A DNA stretch of 64,000 nt from Duganella dendranthematis (lineage in GTDB: Bacteria > Pseudomonadota > Gammaproteobacteria > Burkholderiales > Burkholderiaceae_D), in contig NZ_CP051684.1 of assembly GCF_012849375.1 (NCBI RefSeq), positions 1,550,001 to 1,614,000 of the forward strand, read 5' to 3'. Within the stretch, counting starts at the first letter, position 1; each line of letters opens with the position of its first letter. Of this stretch, positions 37,673 through 47,284 are shown one piece after another. Under the pieces are notes generated by a model. The model was not told the origin of the DNA and did not search any database. It saw only the letters and a list, made by a program, of their open reading frames with translations. The translations under genes were made by a program, and so were the position numbers.

Positions 37673-37702
37673 TTGAATTGTACAAGCAGGCGATGCTAGA
37701 AT
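37673..37702 (+). promoter_or_regulatory. hutC promoter with internal TTGTACAA dyad
   Basis: TTGAAT (37673-37678) and TAGAAT (37697-37702) are 18 bases apart, 25 bases before the hutC start. TTGTACAA (37678-37685) lies in the spacer and resembles the arms of the hutU operator, but with a shorter centre, so autoregulation by HutC is suggested and not shown. Confidence 0.5.
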
Positions 37703-37726
37703 GACTACTCACGAGGAGACAGCCGT

Positions 37727-38449
37727 TTGGACGACCAAGTTACGCAAGACAGCACGCCCATTTTCCAGCGCATCAAGGACTACCTGCTGGCCGAAATCGC
37801 CGCCGGCACGTGGAAGGAAGGCGATGTGATTCCGTCCGAGCAGGCGCTGGTCAAGCAGTTCGGGGTGTCGCGCATGACCGTCAACCGCGCCGTGCGCGAA
37901 CTGACCGCCGAGCAGGTGCTGACGCGCCGCCAGGGCTCCGGCACCTACGTCGCCCAGCAAAAATACCAGGCCACGCTGCTGGAAATCAAATCCATCGCCG
38001 ACGAAGTGCGCGCGCGCGGCCACGCCCATCGCAGCAGCCTGCAACAGCTGGAGCGCGTGCGCGCCAGCGACCTGATGGCCAAGCAGTTCGAGCTGGCGCC
38101 CGGCCATCCGCTGTTCCATTCGGTGATCGTCCACTTTGAAAACGGCGTGCCGATCCAGGTCGAGGACCGCTGGGTCAATCCGCAGTGCGCACCGTATTAC
38201 ATGGAACAGGACTTCGCCCACATCACGCCCAACGAATACCTGATGCAGGCGGCGCCGCTGCAAGGGGCCACCTACAGCATCGAGGCGCTGGCGGCGCCGC
38301 GCGACATCGCCGACATGCTGGCCATCGACACTCGCCAGCCGTGCCTGGTGCTGCGCCGCCAGACCCGCTCCGGCGGCCTGACCGCCTCGCTGGTGACCAT
38401 GTGGCACCCCGGCCACCGCTACCAGTTCGCCGGCGCCTTCAACCAGTAG
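37727..38449 (+). CDS. hutC: Histidine utilisation repressor HutC (GntR family)
   Basis: A 240-residue GntR-type regulator. The winged HTH is at about residues 12-75 (TPIFQRIKDYLLAEIAAGTW, VIPSEQALVKQFGVSRMTVNRAVRELTAEQVLTRRQGSGTYVA) and the UTRA effector domain, which in this family binds urocanate, at about 90-235 (SIADEVRARGHAH, HSVIVHFENGVPIQVEDRWVNP). The start is a TTG at 37727 with GAGGAG eight bases upstream; no ATG is available before the HTH. It lies 7 kb from the hut operon, next to the divergent ada gene, and the dyad at the hutU promoter is its likely target. Confidence 0.92.
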   Translation: MDDQVTQDSTPIFQRIKDYLLAEIAAGTWKEGDVIPSEQALVKQFGVSRMTVNRAVRELTAEQVLTRRQGSGTYVAQQKYQATLLEIKSIADEVRARGHAHRSSLQQLERVRASDLMAKQFELAPGHPLFHSVIVHFENGVPIQVEDRWVNPQCAPYYMEQDFAHITPNEYLMQAAPLQGATYSIEALAAPRDIADMLAIDTRQPCLVLRRQTRSGGLTASLVTMWHPGHRYQFAGAFNQ

Positions 38450-38654
38450 AAGCCGTGGCTAGCAAGCCGCAATGCGCTGGGTGGCGCGCTTTCTCACCGA
38501 TTGTCACGAAAATGAGCCGAAAATGTTAAATTAAGCGGCTTTTCCGGTGCGCCGGCGACGCATTCGCGTTCTTGCCACGCCGATGTCTACGACAAAGCCT
38601 TCGATGCTATAGTTTCCTGGGTTCAGCACGCTCCAGTCCATCGAAGGGGATCAC

Positions 38655-41600
38655 TTGTTTCACAGCCGTCCGCGCTTGCGCCAGTCCCGCCGGCAACGTC
38701 TGTCGCACTGCGTGGCGGCATGCGCGTTCGCCCTTGTGCTGTTGCCGGCGGCGGCGGCCGAAAAAGTCACGATCCAGCTCAAATGGCTGCACCAGTTCCA
38801 GTTCGCCGGCTATTACGCGGCCCAGGACCAGGGCTATTACCGCGACGCCGGTCTCGATGTCACGCTGCTGGAAGCACGTCCCGGCGCCGATCCTTTACAA
38901 ACAGTGATGCAAGGCCACGCCCAGTACGGCGTCGGCAACACCACGCTGCTGCTGGCGCGCGGCATCGGCCAGCCGGTGGTGGTGCTGGCGTCGGTGTTCC
39001 AGCATTCCGGCGCCGCCCTGCTGCGGCGCCTGGAGGCCGACGGCAAGCCGCGCGTCTGGCCCGGCACCCGCCTGATGCTCGCGCCGAACAATGAAGAGCT
39101 GACCGTTTTGCTGAAAAAATCCGGCGTGCGCATGGAATCGCTGTTCCAGATCCCGCACAGCTACAACTTCGATGATCTGGCCGAGGGCCGGGTGGACGCC
39201 ATGTCGGTGTACCAGACCGAGGCCCCGTATGTGCTGAACCGCCTCAATCTGCGCTACGAACTGCTGTCGCCGCGCAGCGTCGGGCTGGATTTCTACGGCG
39301 ACGTGCTGTACACCACCGAGAGCGAATTGCGCGAACACCCGGCGCGCGCGCAGGCGCTGCGCGAAGCGACGCTGCGCGGCTGGGTCTACGCGATGCGCCA
39401 TCCGGGCGAAATCGCCGACCTGATACGGGCCCGCTACCCGCAGCGCCACAGCCGCGAACACCTGATGTTTGAAGCGCAGGGCATCGCCCGGCTGCTGGAG
39501 CAACCGCTGATCGAACTCGGTTACAGCAACCCGGAACGCTGGCGCAGCCTGGCCCAGGCCTATATCGCGCAAGGCATGTTGCCGGCCAATTTCAATCTGG
39601 ACGGTTTCCTGTACCAGCCGCCGGACGCCAATCCGCTGCTGCGCTACGGCGGCGCCTTGATCGGCGCGGTGCTGCTGCTCACCTCCTTCGCGTTTGCCTG
39701 GCGCCTGCGCGTGCAAGGCCGCGCACTACGCACCGCGCGCGCGCAGCTGGGCAGCGCCGAACGCCTGGCCAGCCTGGCGCTGGAAGGTTCGGGCGAAGGC
39801 AGCTGGGAGTGGCGGCTCGACAGCGGCACGCTGGCGCTGTCGCCGCGCTACTGCCAAATGCTGGGCTACAGCCCGGAGGAATTCCATCCAACGGTAGAGG
39901 AATGGCTGGACTATGTGCACCCGGACGACCGGCCGCGCATCGAATACGGCATCCAGCTGCACCTGGCCAGCACCAACGAGGCCACCGGCCAGATTCGCAG
40001 CGAGCACCGGCTGCGCACCAAAAACGGCGACTGGAAATGGGTGCTGGCGCGCGGCATGATTTTGCAGCGCGACGCCAACGGCCTGCCGCTGCGCGCGGCC
40101 GGCACCATGGCCGATATTGGCGAACGCGCGCAGGCTGAGGAAAAACGCATGTGGGCGGTGGTCGACGCCACGCCGGGCGCGCTGCTGGTGGCCGACCACA
40201 GCGGCACGGTCCATCACGCCAATCCGGCCTGCGCACAAAGCTTCGGCTACGAGGGCAACATGGCCGGCCGCTCGATCGAGCAATTGGCGCCGGAAGCCAT
40301 GCGCACCAATGGCCGCGTGCGCGAACTGTTCGTGCGCGCCAACCTGCCCGGCCGCGTGCTGTGCGCCATGCGCGCCGATGGCAGCAGCTTCCCGGCCATG
40401 GTGCATCTGACGCCGGTGACGCTGGCCGGCCGGCCGCTGGTGATCGTGGCGCTGCGCGACATGACCCAGCGCCAGCGCGCCGAAGAAGCCTTGCAGGCCA
40501 GCTCCGAACGCTATCGCCAGATCGTGCAGACCGCCGCCGAAGGCATCTGGATGACCAATGCCGACGACCGCACCACCTTCGTCAATCCGACGCTGGCGCA
40601 GATGCTGGACTATGACATCGAGCAGATGATGGGCCGCGCCATGACCGACTTCATGGACGACAGCGGCCGCGCCCTGCTCAAGCAGCACTTGCAGCGCCGC
40701 CTGTCCGGCCAGGCCAGCCAGGGCGACGTCTGCTTCCAGCGACGCGACGGCAGCATCGTCTGGTGCCTGCTGTCGACCACCGTGATGAACGCCGAATCGG
40801 GCCCCGGCGCCGGCCACTACGCCGGCACGCTAGCGATGCTGACCGATATCACCGCGCGCCGCCAGGCGGAAGACGCGCTGCACGATTCCAGCCAGCGGCT
40901 GGCGTCGATCTTCAACGCCGTCACCAATGGCCTGGCGATGATCGATGGCAGCGGCGCCATCATCGAGCGCAACGCCGCCGCCGCGCGGCTGCTGGCGCAC
41001 ACTGCGGAACTCAGTCCCGGCGGCCTGTGGGCCGGCGTGCGCGAGGACGGCACGCCGTTCGACGCCAGCAGCCATCCGGTGCAGCTGGCGCTGACGCTCG
41101 GCATGCCGGTGCGCGACGTGGTGATGGGACTGGCGCAGCCGGACGGCAGCCGTTGCTGGCTATCGGTCAACGTCGAGCCGATCCCGGACGACAGCGGTGC
41201 GGTGCAGCTGGTGGTGGCCAGCCTGACCGAGATCACCGACCGCAAGCGCGGCGAGGACGCGCTGCGCGAACTGAACGAACACCTGGAAGAGCGGGTGGCG
41301 ATGCGCACCCGCGAACTGGATCAGGCGCGCATGGTGGCCGAGGAGGCCAGCCAGACCAAGGGTCAGTTCCTGGCCAATATGAGCCACGAGATCCGCACCC
41401 CGATGAATGGCGTGATCGGCATGGCCTACCTGGCGCTGAAGACGGAACTCGATCCGCGCCAGCGCGACTACCTGGAAAAGATCCGCTTCGCCGGCGAACA
41501 CCTGCTGGGCATCATCGACGACATCCTCGACATCTCCAAGATAGAAGCCGGCAAGCTGGAAATCGAGCAGGTCGACTTTGCGCTCGACCACGTGATCCAG

Positions 41601-42950
41601 ACGCTCAACACGGTGGTGGCGCCGAAGGCCGCCAGCCGCGAACTGGAATTGGTGTACGACCTCGATCCGACCCTGCCCAAGGTGCTGCGCGGCGACCCGC
41701 TGCGGCTGGGCCAGGTGCTGATCAACTACGCCAACAACGCCATCAAGTTCAGCGAAAAAGGCCGCATCGAAGTGCGCGTGCGGCAGGTGGTCGGCGACGT
41801 CCACGGCTGCCTGCTGCGCTTTGAAGTGAGCGACTGCGGCATCGGCCTGTCGGAAGCGGAAATCGACAAACTGTTCCAGTCGTTCCAGCAGGCCGACACC
41901 TCCACCACCCGCGAATACGGCGGCACCGGCCTTGGTCTGTCGATCTGCAAACAGCTGGCGCAGCTGATGGGCGGCGAGGTCGGCGTGCACAGCCGTCCCG
42001 GACAGGGCAGTACCTTCTGGTTCACCGCGCGCCTCGGCATTTCCAGCGCCTCGGTGCCGGAGCTGATCGACCGCGTCAAAGACGCCGCCGCCGAGCTGCT
42101 GGCGTCGTCGCGCAGCGCGGCGGTGATGTCGGCGCTGAAGAACGCCCGCATCCTGCTGGTCGAGGACAACACCTTCAACCAGCAGATCGCGCTGGAGATG
42201 CTGGAGGAAGTCGGCTCCTCGGTATGCCTGGCCGCCAACGGCATGGAGGCGCTGGAGCTGCTGCGCCAGACCGCCTTCGACTGCGTGCTGATGGACGTGC
42301 AGATGCCGCTGATGGACGGCCTGGAAGCGACCCGCCGCATCCGCGCCGACCCGCGCCTGGCCGACATGCGGGTGCTGGCCATGACCGCCACCGCCACCAG
42401 CGAAGACCGGGTGCGCTGCATCGAAGCCGGCATGGATGATTTCATCTCCAAGCCGATCCAGCCGGCGCTGATGTACCAGACCATCGCCAACTGGCTGCCG
42501 GAGCGCGGCGACGACCGCGTGCGCGAGACCGCGCCGGCGCCGGCGCGGCCGCAGCGGCCGGCCTTCACCCCCACGCTGGGCGGCGACCCGGCGGTGATCG
42601 ATCTGTCGATCCTGGCCAAGCTGCTGGGTTACCATCCGCACAAGGTGCGCAAGTTCGCCTTCAAGTTCCTGCAAAACACCCAGGATGGCCTGAACCAGAT
42701 GGAGGCGGCGCTGCGGCGCGGCGACCTGGGCGCGCTGCGCGACCTCGGCCACAAGCTGAAATCGCCGGCGCGCACCGTCGGCGCGCTCGGCATGGGCGAG
42801 CTGCTGCTGGAGCTGGAGCAGTTGCCGGCCGACGGCAGCGACGCCGACAACCAGCAGCAGGCCCAGGCGCTGCTGCAAAAACTGTGGCCGCTGCTGGAAC
42901 AGATCACCGAACAGATCATGACCAACACCACCTTCGCCGACGATAATTGA
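38655..42950 (+). CDS. Hybrid sensor histidine kinase with THI5/NMT1-type periplasmic domain
   Basis: A 1431-residue multidomain kinase. Residues 1-35: signal sequence. About 36-325: an ABC-type substrate-binding domain of the THI5/NMT1 group (VTIQLKWLHQFQFAGYYAAQDQGYY), which in relatives binds thiamine-precursor or sulphonate-like ligands. About 332-352: membrane span. About 370-870: four PAS-type domains (LGYSPEEFHPTVEEWLDYVHPDD and similar). Then HisKA with phospho-acceptor His911 in NMSHEIRTPMNG, HATPase with NNAIKFSEKG and GGTGLGLSICKQ, a receiver domain with Asp1214 in CVLMDVQMPLMDG, and a C-terminal Hpt domain with His1366 in DLGHKLKSPARTVGA. All residues of an His-Asp-His relay are present. 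Start is TTG with AAGGGG upstream. No output regulator is adjacent. Confidence 0.9.
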   Translation: MFHSRPRLRQSRRQRLSHCVAACAFALVLLPAAAAEKVTIQLKWLHQFQFAGYYAAQDQGYYRDAGLDVTLLEARPGADPLQTVMQGHAQYGVGNTTLLLARGIGQPVVVLASVFQHSGAALLRRLEADGKPRVWPGTRLMLAPNNEELTVLLKKSGVRMESLFQIPHSYNFDDLAEGRVDAMSVYQTEAPYVLNRLNLRYELLSPRSVGLDFYGDVLYTTESELREHPARAQALREATLRGWVYAMRHPGEIADLIRARYPQRHSREHLMFEAQGIARLLEQPLIELGYSNPERWRSLAQAYIAQGMLPANFNLDGFLYQPPDANPLLRYGGALIGAVLLLTSFAFAWRLRVQGRALRTARAQLGSAERLASLALEGSGEGSWEWRLDSGTLALSPRYCQMLGYSPEEFHPTVEEWLDYVHPDDRPRIEYGIQLHLASTNEATGQIRSEHRLRTKNGDWKWVLARGMILQRDANGLPLRAAGTMADIGERAQAEEKRMWAVVDATPGALLVADHSGTVHHANPACAQSFGYEGNMAGRSIEQLAPEAMRTNGRVRELFVRANLPGRVLCAMRADGSSFPAMVHLTPVTLAGRPLVIVALRDMTQRQRAEEALQASSERYRQIVQTAAEGIWMTNADDRTTFVNPTLAQMLDYDIEQMMGRAMTDFMDDSGRALLKQHLQRRLSGQASQGDVCFQRRDGSIVWCLLSTTVMNAESGPGAGHYAGTLAMLTDITARRQAEDALHDSSQRLASIFNAVTNGLAMIDGSGAIIERNAAAARLLAHTAELSPGGLWAGVREDGTPFDASSHPVQLALTLGMPVRDVVMGLAQPDGSRCWLSVNVEPIPDDSGAVQLVVASLTEITDRKRGEDALRELNEHLEERVAMRTRELDQARMVAEEASQTKGQFLANMSHEIRTPMNGVIGMAYLALKTELDPRQRDYLEKIRFAGEHLLGIIDDILDISKIEAGKLEIEQVDFALDHVIQTLNTVVAPKAASRELELVYDLDPTLPKVLRGDPLRLGQVLINYANNAIKFSEKGRIEVRVRQVVGDVHGCLLRFEVSDCGIGLSEAEIDKLFQSFQQADTSTTREYGGTGLGLSICKQLAQLMGGEVGVHSRPGQGSTFWFTARLGISSASVPELIDRVKDAAAELLASSRSAAVMSALKNARILLVEDNTFNQQIALEMLEEVGSSVCLAANGMEALELLRQTAFDCVLMDVQMPLMDGLEATRRIRADPRLADMRVLAMTATATSEDRVRCIEAGMDDFISKPIQPALMYQTIANWLPERGDDRVRETAPAPARPQRPAFTPTLGGDPAVIDLSILAKLLGYHPHKVRKFAFKFLQNTQDGLNQMEAALRRGDLGALRDLGHKLKSPARTVGALGMGELLLELEQLPADGSDADNQQQAQALLQKLWPLLEQITEQIMTNTTFADDN

Positions 42951-43151
42951 GCAGAATTTGGCGGGTTTTGACAAACCACCGCACATTTCTGAAAAATGGG
43001 TTATTATTTACGCCATCCCTGCCTGCCGACCTTGTTGCTATCCCCTCCGAGACATTGAAATCGCGCGAATGGCACCCATGTGCTGCCTATGGCAGCGTTT
43101 GAGGCCCGTCCCCAGGCGTTATTACTTACATCTACCTCGATTGAGGAAACT

Positions 43152-43478
43152 ATGAGCGAAAATATCAAACACATTACCGATGCCTCCTTTGAAGCCGACG
43201 TGCTGAAGTCCGACCGTCCTGTGCTGGTCGACTTCTGGGCTGAATGGTGCGGTCCATGCAAGAGCATCGCCCCGATCCTGGAAGAAGTTGCCAAGGAATA
43301 CGAAGGCAAGATCCAGATCACCAAGATGGACGTCGACTCGAACCAGCAGATCCCGACCAAGTTCGGCGTGCGCGGCATCCCGACCCTGATCCTGTTCAAG
43401 AACGGCGTCGCCGCTGCGCAAAAAGTTGGCGCAATGGCAAAAGGTCAACTGACCTCTTTCATCGACAGCAATATCTAA
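43152..43478 (+). CDS. trxA: Thioredoxin TrxA
   Basis: A 108-residue cytoplasmic disulphide reductase with active site [18 protein letters not shown] (WCGPC at about residues 32-36), the buried [29 protein letters not shown] segment with the conserved cis-Pro, and the C-terminal helix. Length and motifs are typical. The ATG at 43152 follows GAGGAAAC. It lies directly upstream of rho, as in many beta- and gamma-proteobacteria. A G+C-rich hairpin lies in the 119 bases between trxA and rho (around 43501-43529), possibly a leader element of rho. Confidence 0.96.
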   Translation: MSENIKHITDASFEADVLKSDRPVLVDFWAEWCGPCKSIAPILEEVAKEYEGKIQITKMDVDSNQQIPTKFGVRGIPTLILFKNGVAAAQKVGAMAKGQLTSFIDSNI

Positions 43479-43597
43479 GTAAGATATCGTGACGTTGTAC
43501 CAGCGGCGCCGCGCCCGCGGCGGCCGCTGAATAATACGAGACACCCACGTAGTCCCCTCCCCTACCTTTACTTTCCCGTCACGGGATACTCAACAAT

Positions 43598-44860
43598 ATG
43601 CATCTATCTGAACTAAAGGCCTTACACGTTTCGGCGTTGTTGGAAATGGCCATCGGACTGGATATCGACAATGCGGCGCGTCTGCGCAAGCAAGAGTTGA
43701 TGTTCGCCATCCTGAAAAAACGCGCCAAATCGGGCGAGCAGATCTTCGGCGACGGCGCCCTGGAAGTGCTGCCGGACGGCTTCGGCTTCCTGCGTTCGCC
43801 GGACGCCAGCTACATGGCCTCCACCGACGACATCTACATCTCGCCATCGCAGATCCGCCGCTTCAACCTGCACACCGGCGACTCGATCGAAGGCGAAGTG
43901 CGCACCCCGAAAGACGGCGAGCGTTATTTCGCGCTGGTCAAGGTCGACAAGGTCAACGGCGAATCGCCGGAAGCGTCGAAACACCGCATATTGTTTGAGA
44001 ATCTGACGCCGCTGCACCCGAACGAGCCGCTGCGTCTGGAACGCGACATCAACGGCACGGAAAACATCACCGGCCGCATCATCGACCTGATCGCGCCGAT
44101 CGGCAAAGGCCAGCGCGGCCTGCTGGTGGCGTCGCCGAAGTCCGGTAAATCGGTCATGCTGCAACACATCGCCCACGCGATCACCTCGAACCACCCGGAC
44201 GTCACCTTGATCGTGCTGCTGATCGACGAACGTCCAGAGGAAGTGACCGAGATGCAGCGTTCGGTGCGCGGCGAAGTGGTCGCCTCGACCTTCGACGAAC
44301 CGGCCACCCGCCACGTGCAGGTCGCCGAGATGGTGCTGGAAAAAGCCAAGCGCCTGGTCGAAATGAAAAAAGACGTGGTCATCCTGCTGGACTCGATCAC
44401 CCGCCTGGCACGCGCCTACAACACCGTGATCCCGGCTTCCGGCAAGGTGCTGACCGGTGGTGTCGACGCCAACGCGCTGCAACGTCCGAAACGCTTCTTC
44501 GGCGCCGCCCGTAACATCGAAGAAGGCGGTTCGCTGACCATCATCGCCACCGCGCTGATCGAAACCGGTTCGCGCATGGATGACGTGATCTACGAGGAAT
44601 TCAAGGGTACCGGCAATATGGAGGTGCACCTGGAGCGCCGCCTGGCCGAGAAACGCGTCTACCCGTCGATCAACCTGAACAAATCGGGCACCCGCCGCGA
44701 AGAGTTGCTGATCAAGCCGGACCAGCTGCAGAAGATCTGGATTCTGCGCAAGCTGCTGTACTCGATGGACGAGATCGAAGCGATGGAGTTCATCCTCGAC
44801 AAGATGCGCGCCACGAAGAACAACACCGAGTTCTTCGACATGATGAGGCGGGGCGGCTAA
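43598..44860 (+). CDS. rho: Transcription termination factor Rho
   Basis: A 420-residue RNA-dependent helicase that ends transcription. N-terminal helical domain ([19 protein letters not shown]), cold-shock-like RNA-binding domain with the primary-site residues [14 protein letters not shown], and the ATPase domain with Walker A SPKSGKSV (about 177-184), [18 protein letters not shown], Walker [17 protein letters not shown] (Q-loop region following) and the R-loop/secondary-site residues [22 protein letters not shown]. Length is the family standard. Cotranscription with trxA is possible. Confidence 0.97.
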   Translation: MHLSELKALHVSALLEMAIGLDIDNAARLRKQELMFAILKKRAKSGEQIFGDGALEVLPDGFGFLRSPDASYMASTDDIYISPSQIRRFNLHTGDSIEGEVRTPKDGERYFALVKVDKVNGESPEASKHRILFENLTPLHPNEPLRLERDINGTENITGRIIDLIAPIGKGQRGLLVASPKSGKSVMLQHIAHAITSNHPDVTLIVLLIDERPEEVTEMQRSVRGEVVASTFDEPATRHVQVAEMVLEKAKRLVEMKKDVVILLDSITRLARAYNTVIPASGKVLTGGVDANALQRPKRFFGAARNIEEGGSLTIIATALIETGSRMDDVIYEEFKGTGNMEVHLERRLAEKRVYPSINLNKSGTRREELLIKPDQLQKIWILRKLLYSMDEIEAMEFILDKMRATKNNTEFFDMMRRGG

Positions 44861-44879
44861 AGCCGCATGCCTCTGGGGA

Positions 44880-44901
44880 GCTTGGCCCTGCAGGGCCAAG
44901 C
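44880..44901. repeat. Perfect 22-base palindrome downstream of rho
   Basis: The palindrome centres on CTGCAG; GGAG before it and CTCC after it extend the hairpin imperfectly. There is no T tract directly after it. It lies 20 bases after the rho stop and before the true terminator, so it could stabilise the 3' end of the message. Confidence 0.6.
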
Positions 44902-44968
44902 CGCTCCGCAGGCGCGCGGCGGTGCCGCACGAAACCCCTGCTCCGCCGTCGCGGCGGGCGCGCATTAA

Positions 44969-44996
44969 CAAACAGGCAACCTCGGTTGCCTGTTTG
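44969..44996 (+). terminator. Terminator hairpin after rho
   Basis: AACAGGCAACC (44971-44981) and GGTTGCCTGTT (44984-44994) form an 11-base stem, with a following T-containing tail that is not strong. It overlaps the -35 box of the rpmE promoter. Confidence 0.65.
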
Positions 44997-45014
44997 CGTT
45001 TGCGGGCGTATAAT
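44986..45014 (+). promoter_or_regulatory. rpmE promoter
   Basis: TTGCCT (44986-44991) and a perfect TATAAT (45009-45014) have 17-base spacing, giving a leader of about 100 bases before the rpmE start. Confidence 0.7.
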
Positions 45015-45119
45015 CGCCGATCGCATTATTTTTTAACCTGGCAAGTGAGCGGCAATCGGGTCACGAAGTGGTATCGACCGACGAAGTGCTGTTTGGCTAC
45101 CTAACTATTGAGGCTCCAA

Positions 45120-45389
45120 ATGAAAGCAGAAGGTCACCCAGAATACCGCGAAGTCGTTTTCCACGATCTGTCGTGCGACTTCAAATTCGTTACCCGTTCG
45201 ACTATCGGCACCCGCGAGAAAATCGAATTCAACGGTAAAGAATACCCACTGGTGAAGATCGAGGTTTCGGCTGAATCGCACCCGTTCTACACCGGCAAGC
45301 ACAAAATCGTCGACACCGCTGGCCGCGTTGAGAAATTCCGCCAGAAGTTCGGTACCGTCGGTTCGAAAACCGCTGTCGCAGCTGGTTAA
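45120..45389 (+). CDS. rpmE2: 50S ribosomal protein L31 type B
   Basis: An 89-residue large-subunit protein. The N-terminus [21 protein letters not shown] and the motif [26 protein letters not shown] are typical of L31. The zinc-binding CxxC of type A is absent, so it is the zinc-independent type B form. The ATG at 45120 is used; an in-frame TTG at 45108 is not. It sits downstream of rho, as in many proteobacteria, and is followed by a strong terminator. Confidence 0.95.
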   Translation: MKAEGHPEYREVVFHDLSCDFKFVTRSTIGTREKIEFNGKEYPLVKIEVSAESHPFYTGKHKIVDTAGRVEKFRQKFGTVGSKTAVAAG

Positions 45390-45417
45390 TCGCAGCCGGC
45401 ATTCTTGCCGCTCCGAG

Positions 45418-45447
45418 AAAAAAAGCAGCCTCTGGCTGCTTTTTTTG
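45418..45447. terminator. Bidirectional terminator after rpmE
   Basis: Seven A plus GCAGCC (45418-45430) pair with GGCTGC plus a T run (45434-45447) around a three-base loop; a classic strong rho-independent terminator. Confidence 0.9.
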
Positions 45448-45494
45448 TTTATTGCCCTCATACTCCGGTTCTACTCTTAAAAACTCACTGATCG

Positions 45495-47219
45495 ATGAAG
45501 CCAGTCCGTCTTCCCGCTGCCGCTACTTTGGCCTTGCCGCGCTGGGCGCTGTTCGCCCTGGGCCTGTTGTACATCCTGCCTGGCCTGATCGGCCGCGACC
45601 CGTGGAAGAACGACGACGCCGCCAGTTTCGGCATCATGTGGACCATGTTGCACGGCACCTGGCAGGACTGGCTGTGGCCGAATATCGCCGGCCTGTCGTG
45701 GCCGGATGAAGGGCCGCTGGCATTCTGGCTGGGCGCGCTGGGCATGAAGCTGTTCGGCTGGCTGCTGGGCGATGTGCTGGCGGCCCGCGTGGGCACCATC
45801 GGCGCCTTCCTGGTCGGCGTGCTGTCGCTGTGGTACGCCACCTTCCACCTCGGCCGGCGCCAGGATGCGCAGCCGCTGCGGCTGGCCTTCGGCGGCCAGC
45901 CCGAACCGGACGACTTTGGCCGCACGCTGGCCGACGCCGCCGTACTGATCTACCTCGGCTGCCTCGGCCTGCTGCTGCACAGCCACGAAACCACGCCGGA
46001 AGCGCTGCAAGTGTCGCTGACCGCGCTGCTGCTGTACCGCACCGTGCGTTACGTGGAAAAGCCGTCGCTGCGCAACGCCGCCCTCAGCGGCCTGGCGATC
46101 GGCCTGCTGACCTTGGCGCGCGGCTGGCTGACGCCGGTGTGCCTGATGCTGGCCCTGTTCGCTTGCACCCGGTTCCTGGCCCAGCCGGCCATGCGCGCCA
46201 TGCGCGACCTCGGCGCCATGATCGCTGTCGGCGGCGCGGTGGCCGCCGTATGGCTGCTGCCGGCGCAACTGCTGGCGCCATATCACCAGCAGCCGCTGAA
46301 CGCCTGGATGGCGTGGAACTGGCTGCAACTGGACTGGCCAAGCTGGGCCTCGGTCAAATTCTTCTTCCGCGTCGGCGTCTGGTTCTTCTGGCCGGCCTGG
46401 CCGTTCGCCGCCTGGGCGGTGTGGGCCTGGCGGCGCCAGCGCGGCGTGCTGCACATCGTGGTGCCGCTGGCCTTCGTGGTCATGGGCGTGCTGCTGACCC
46501 TATGCCACCCGCAACCTGAGCAAGGCCAGCTGCTGGTGCTGCTGCCGCCGCTGGCCATCATGGCCGCGTTCGGCCTGCTGACGGTCAAGCGCGGCGCCAT
46601 CAACGCCATCGACTGGTTCTCGGTGATGGCGCTGACGCTGTGCGCGGCGGTGATCTGGATCTTCTGGTTCGCCAAGCTGACCGGCTGGCCGGAAAAAGCC
46701 GCCCGCAACGTGCTCAAGCTGGTGCCGGGCTTTACGCCCGAACTGGGCTGGATCGCCTTCTTCGTCGCGCTGGCCGCCACGCTGGGCTGGTTTGTGCTGG
46801 TGTACTGGCGCATCTCGCGCCAGCCGGCGGTGCTGTGGCGCGCCGTGGTGCTGTCGTCCGGCGGCCTGATCCTGATCTGGATTCTGATGATGACGCTGTT
46901 CCTACCGGATTTCAATTACGGCAAGAGCTACGCCGGCGTCGCCCGCCAGATCGCCAACAAGCTGCCGGCGGACACGCGCTGCATCGACACCAACGTCGGC
47001 GCAGCTCAGCGCGCGTCGTTCGCGTATTACGCCGAGCTGCCGTTTGCCGGTGTCGAAGGCGGCCGCTGCAACCTGCTGCTGTTGCAAGATAGCATCAAGA
47101 TCCGCGACGACCGTGAAATCCAGGCGCAGTTCCGCGGCAAGCACTGGGTGCTGCTATGGGAAGGCCGCCGTCCGGCCGACCGCGAGGAACGTTTCCGCCT
47201 GTACCGTCGCGCCGACTGA
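45495..47219 (+). CDS. GT39/ArnT-like membrane glycosyltransferase
   Basis: A 574-residue integral membrane protein with about eleven hydrophobic segments. After the first span the sequence YILPGLIGRDPWKNDDAASFG carries the acidic pair and the Asp-Trp context of GT-C glycosyltransferases that use lipid-linked sugar donors (ArnT/PMT group). The C-terminal 120 residues form a soluble domain (MTLFLPDFNYGKSYAGVARQIANKL). Such enzymes add sugars such as aminoarabinose to lipid A, or modify proteins; the acceptor here is unknown. No arn genes are adjacent. Start at 45495. Confidence 0.82.
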   Translation: MKPVRLPAAATLALPRWALFALGLLYILPGLIGRDPWKNDDAASFGIMWTMLHGTWQDWLWPNIAGLSWPDEGPLAFWLGALGMKLFGWLLGDVLAARVGTIGAFLVGVLSLWYATFHLGRRQDAQPLRLAFGGQPEPDDFGRTLADAAVLIYLGCLGLLLHSHETTPEALQVSLTALLLYRTVRYVEKPSLRNAALSGLAIGLLTLARGWLTPVCLMLALFACTRFLAQPAMRAMRDLGAMIAVGGAVAAVWLLPAQLLAPYHQQPLNAWMAWNWLQLDWPSWASVKFFFRVGVWFFWPAWPFAAWAVWAWRRQRGVLHIVVPLAFVVMGVLLTLCHPQPEQGQLLVLLPPLAIMAAFGLLTVKRGAINAIDWFSVMALTLCAAVIWIFWFAKLTGWPEKAARNVLKLVPGFTPELGWIAFFVALAATLGWFVLVYWRISRQPAVLWRAVVLSSGGLILIWILMMTLFLPDFNYGKSYAGVARQIANKLPADTRCIDTNVGAAQRASFAYYAELPFAGVEGGRCNLLLLQDSIKIRDDREIQAQFRGKHWVLLWEGRRPADREERFRLYRRAD

Positions 47220-47284
47220 TACAAACGCGTGTTGTCGCTGGGATAGCATTGCTGCTATGCTTTTTGGTAGAAAGCGGCCAGCCC

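Noticed and set aside
41160..42986. 608-codon leftward frame opposite the hybrid kinase
   Set aside because: Shadow of the kinase gene in G+C-rich sequence; no domain content.
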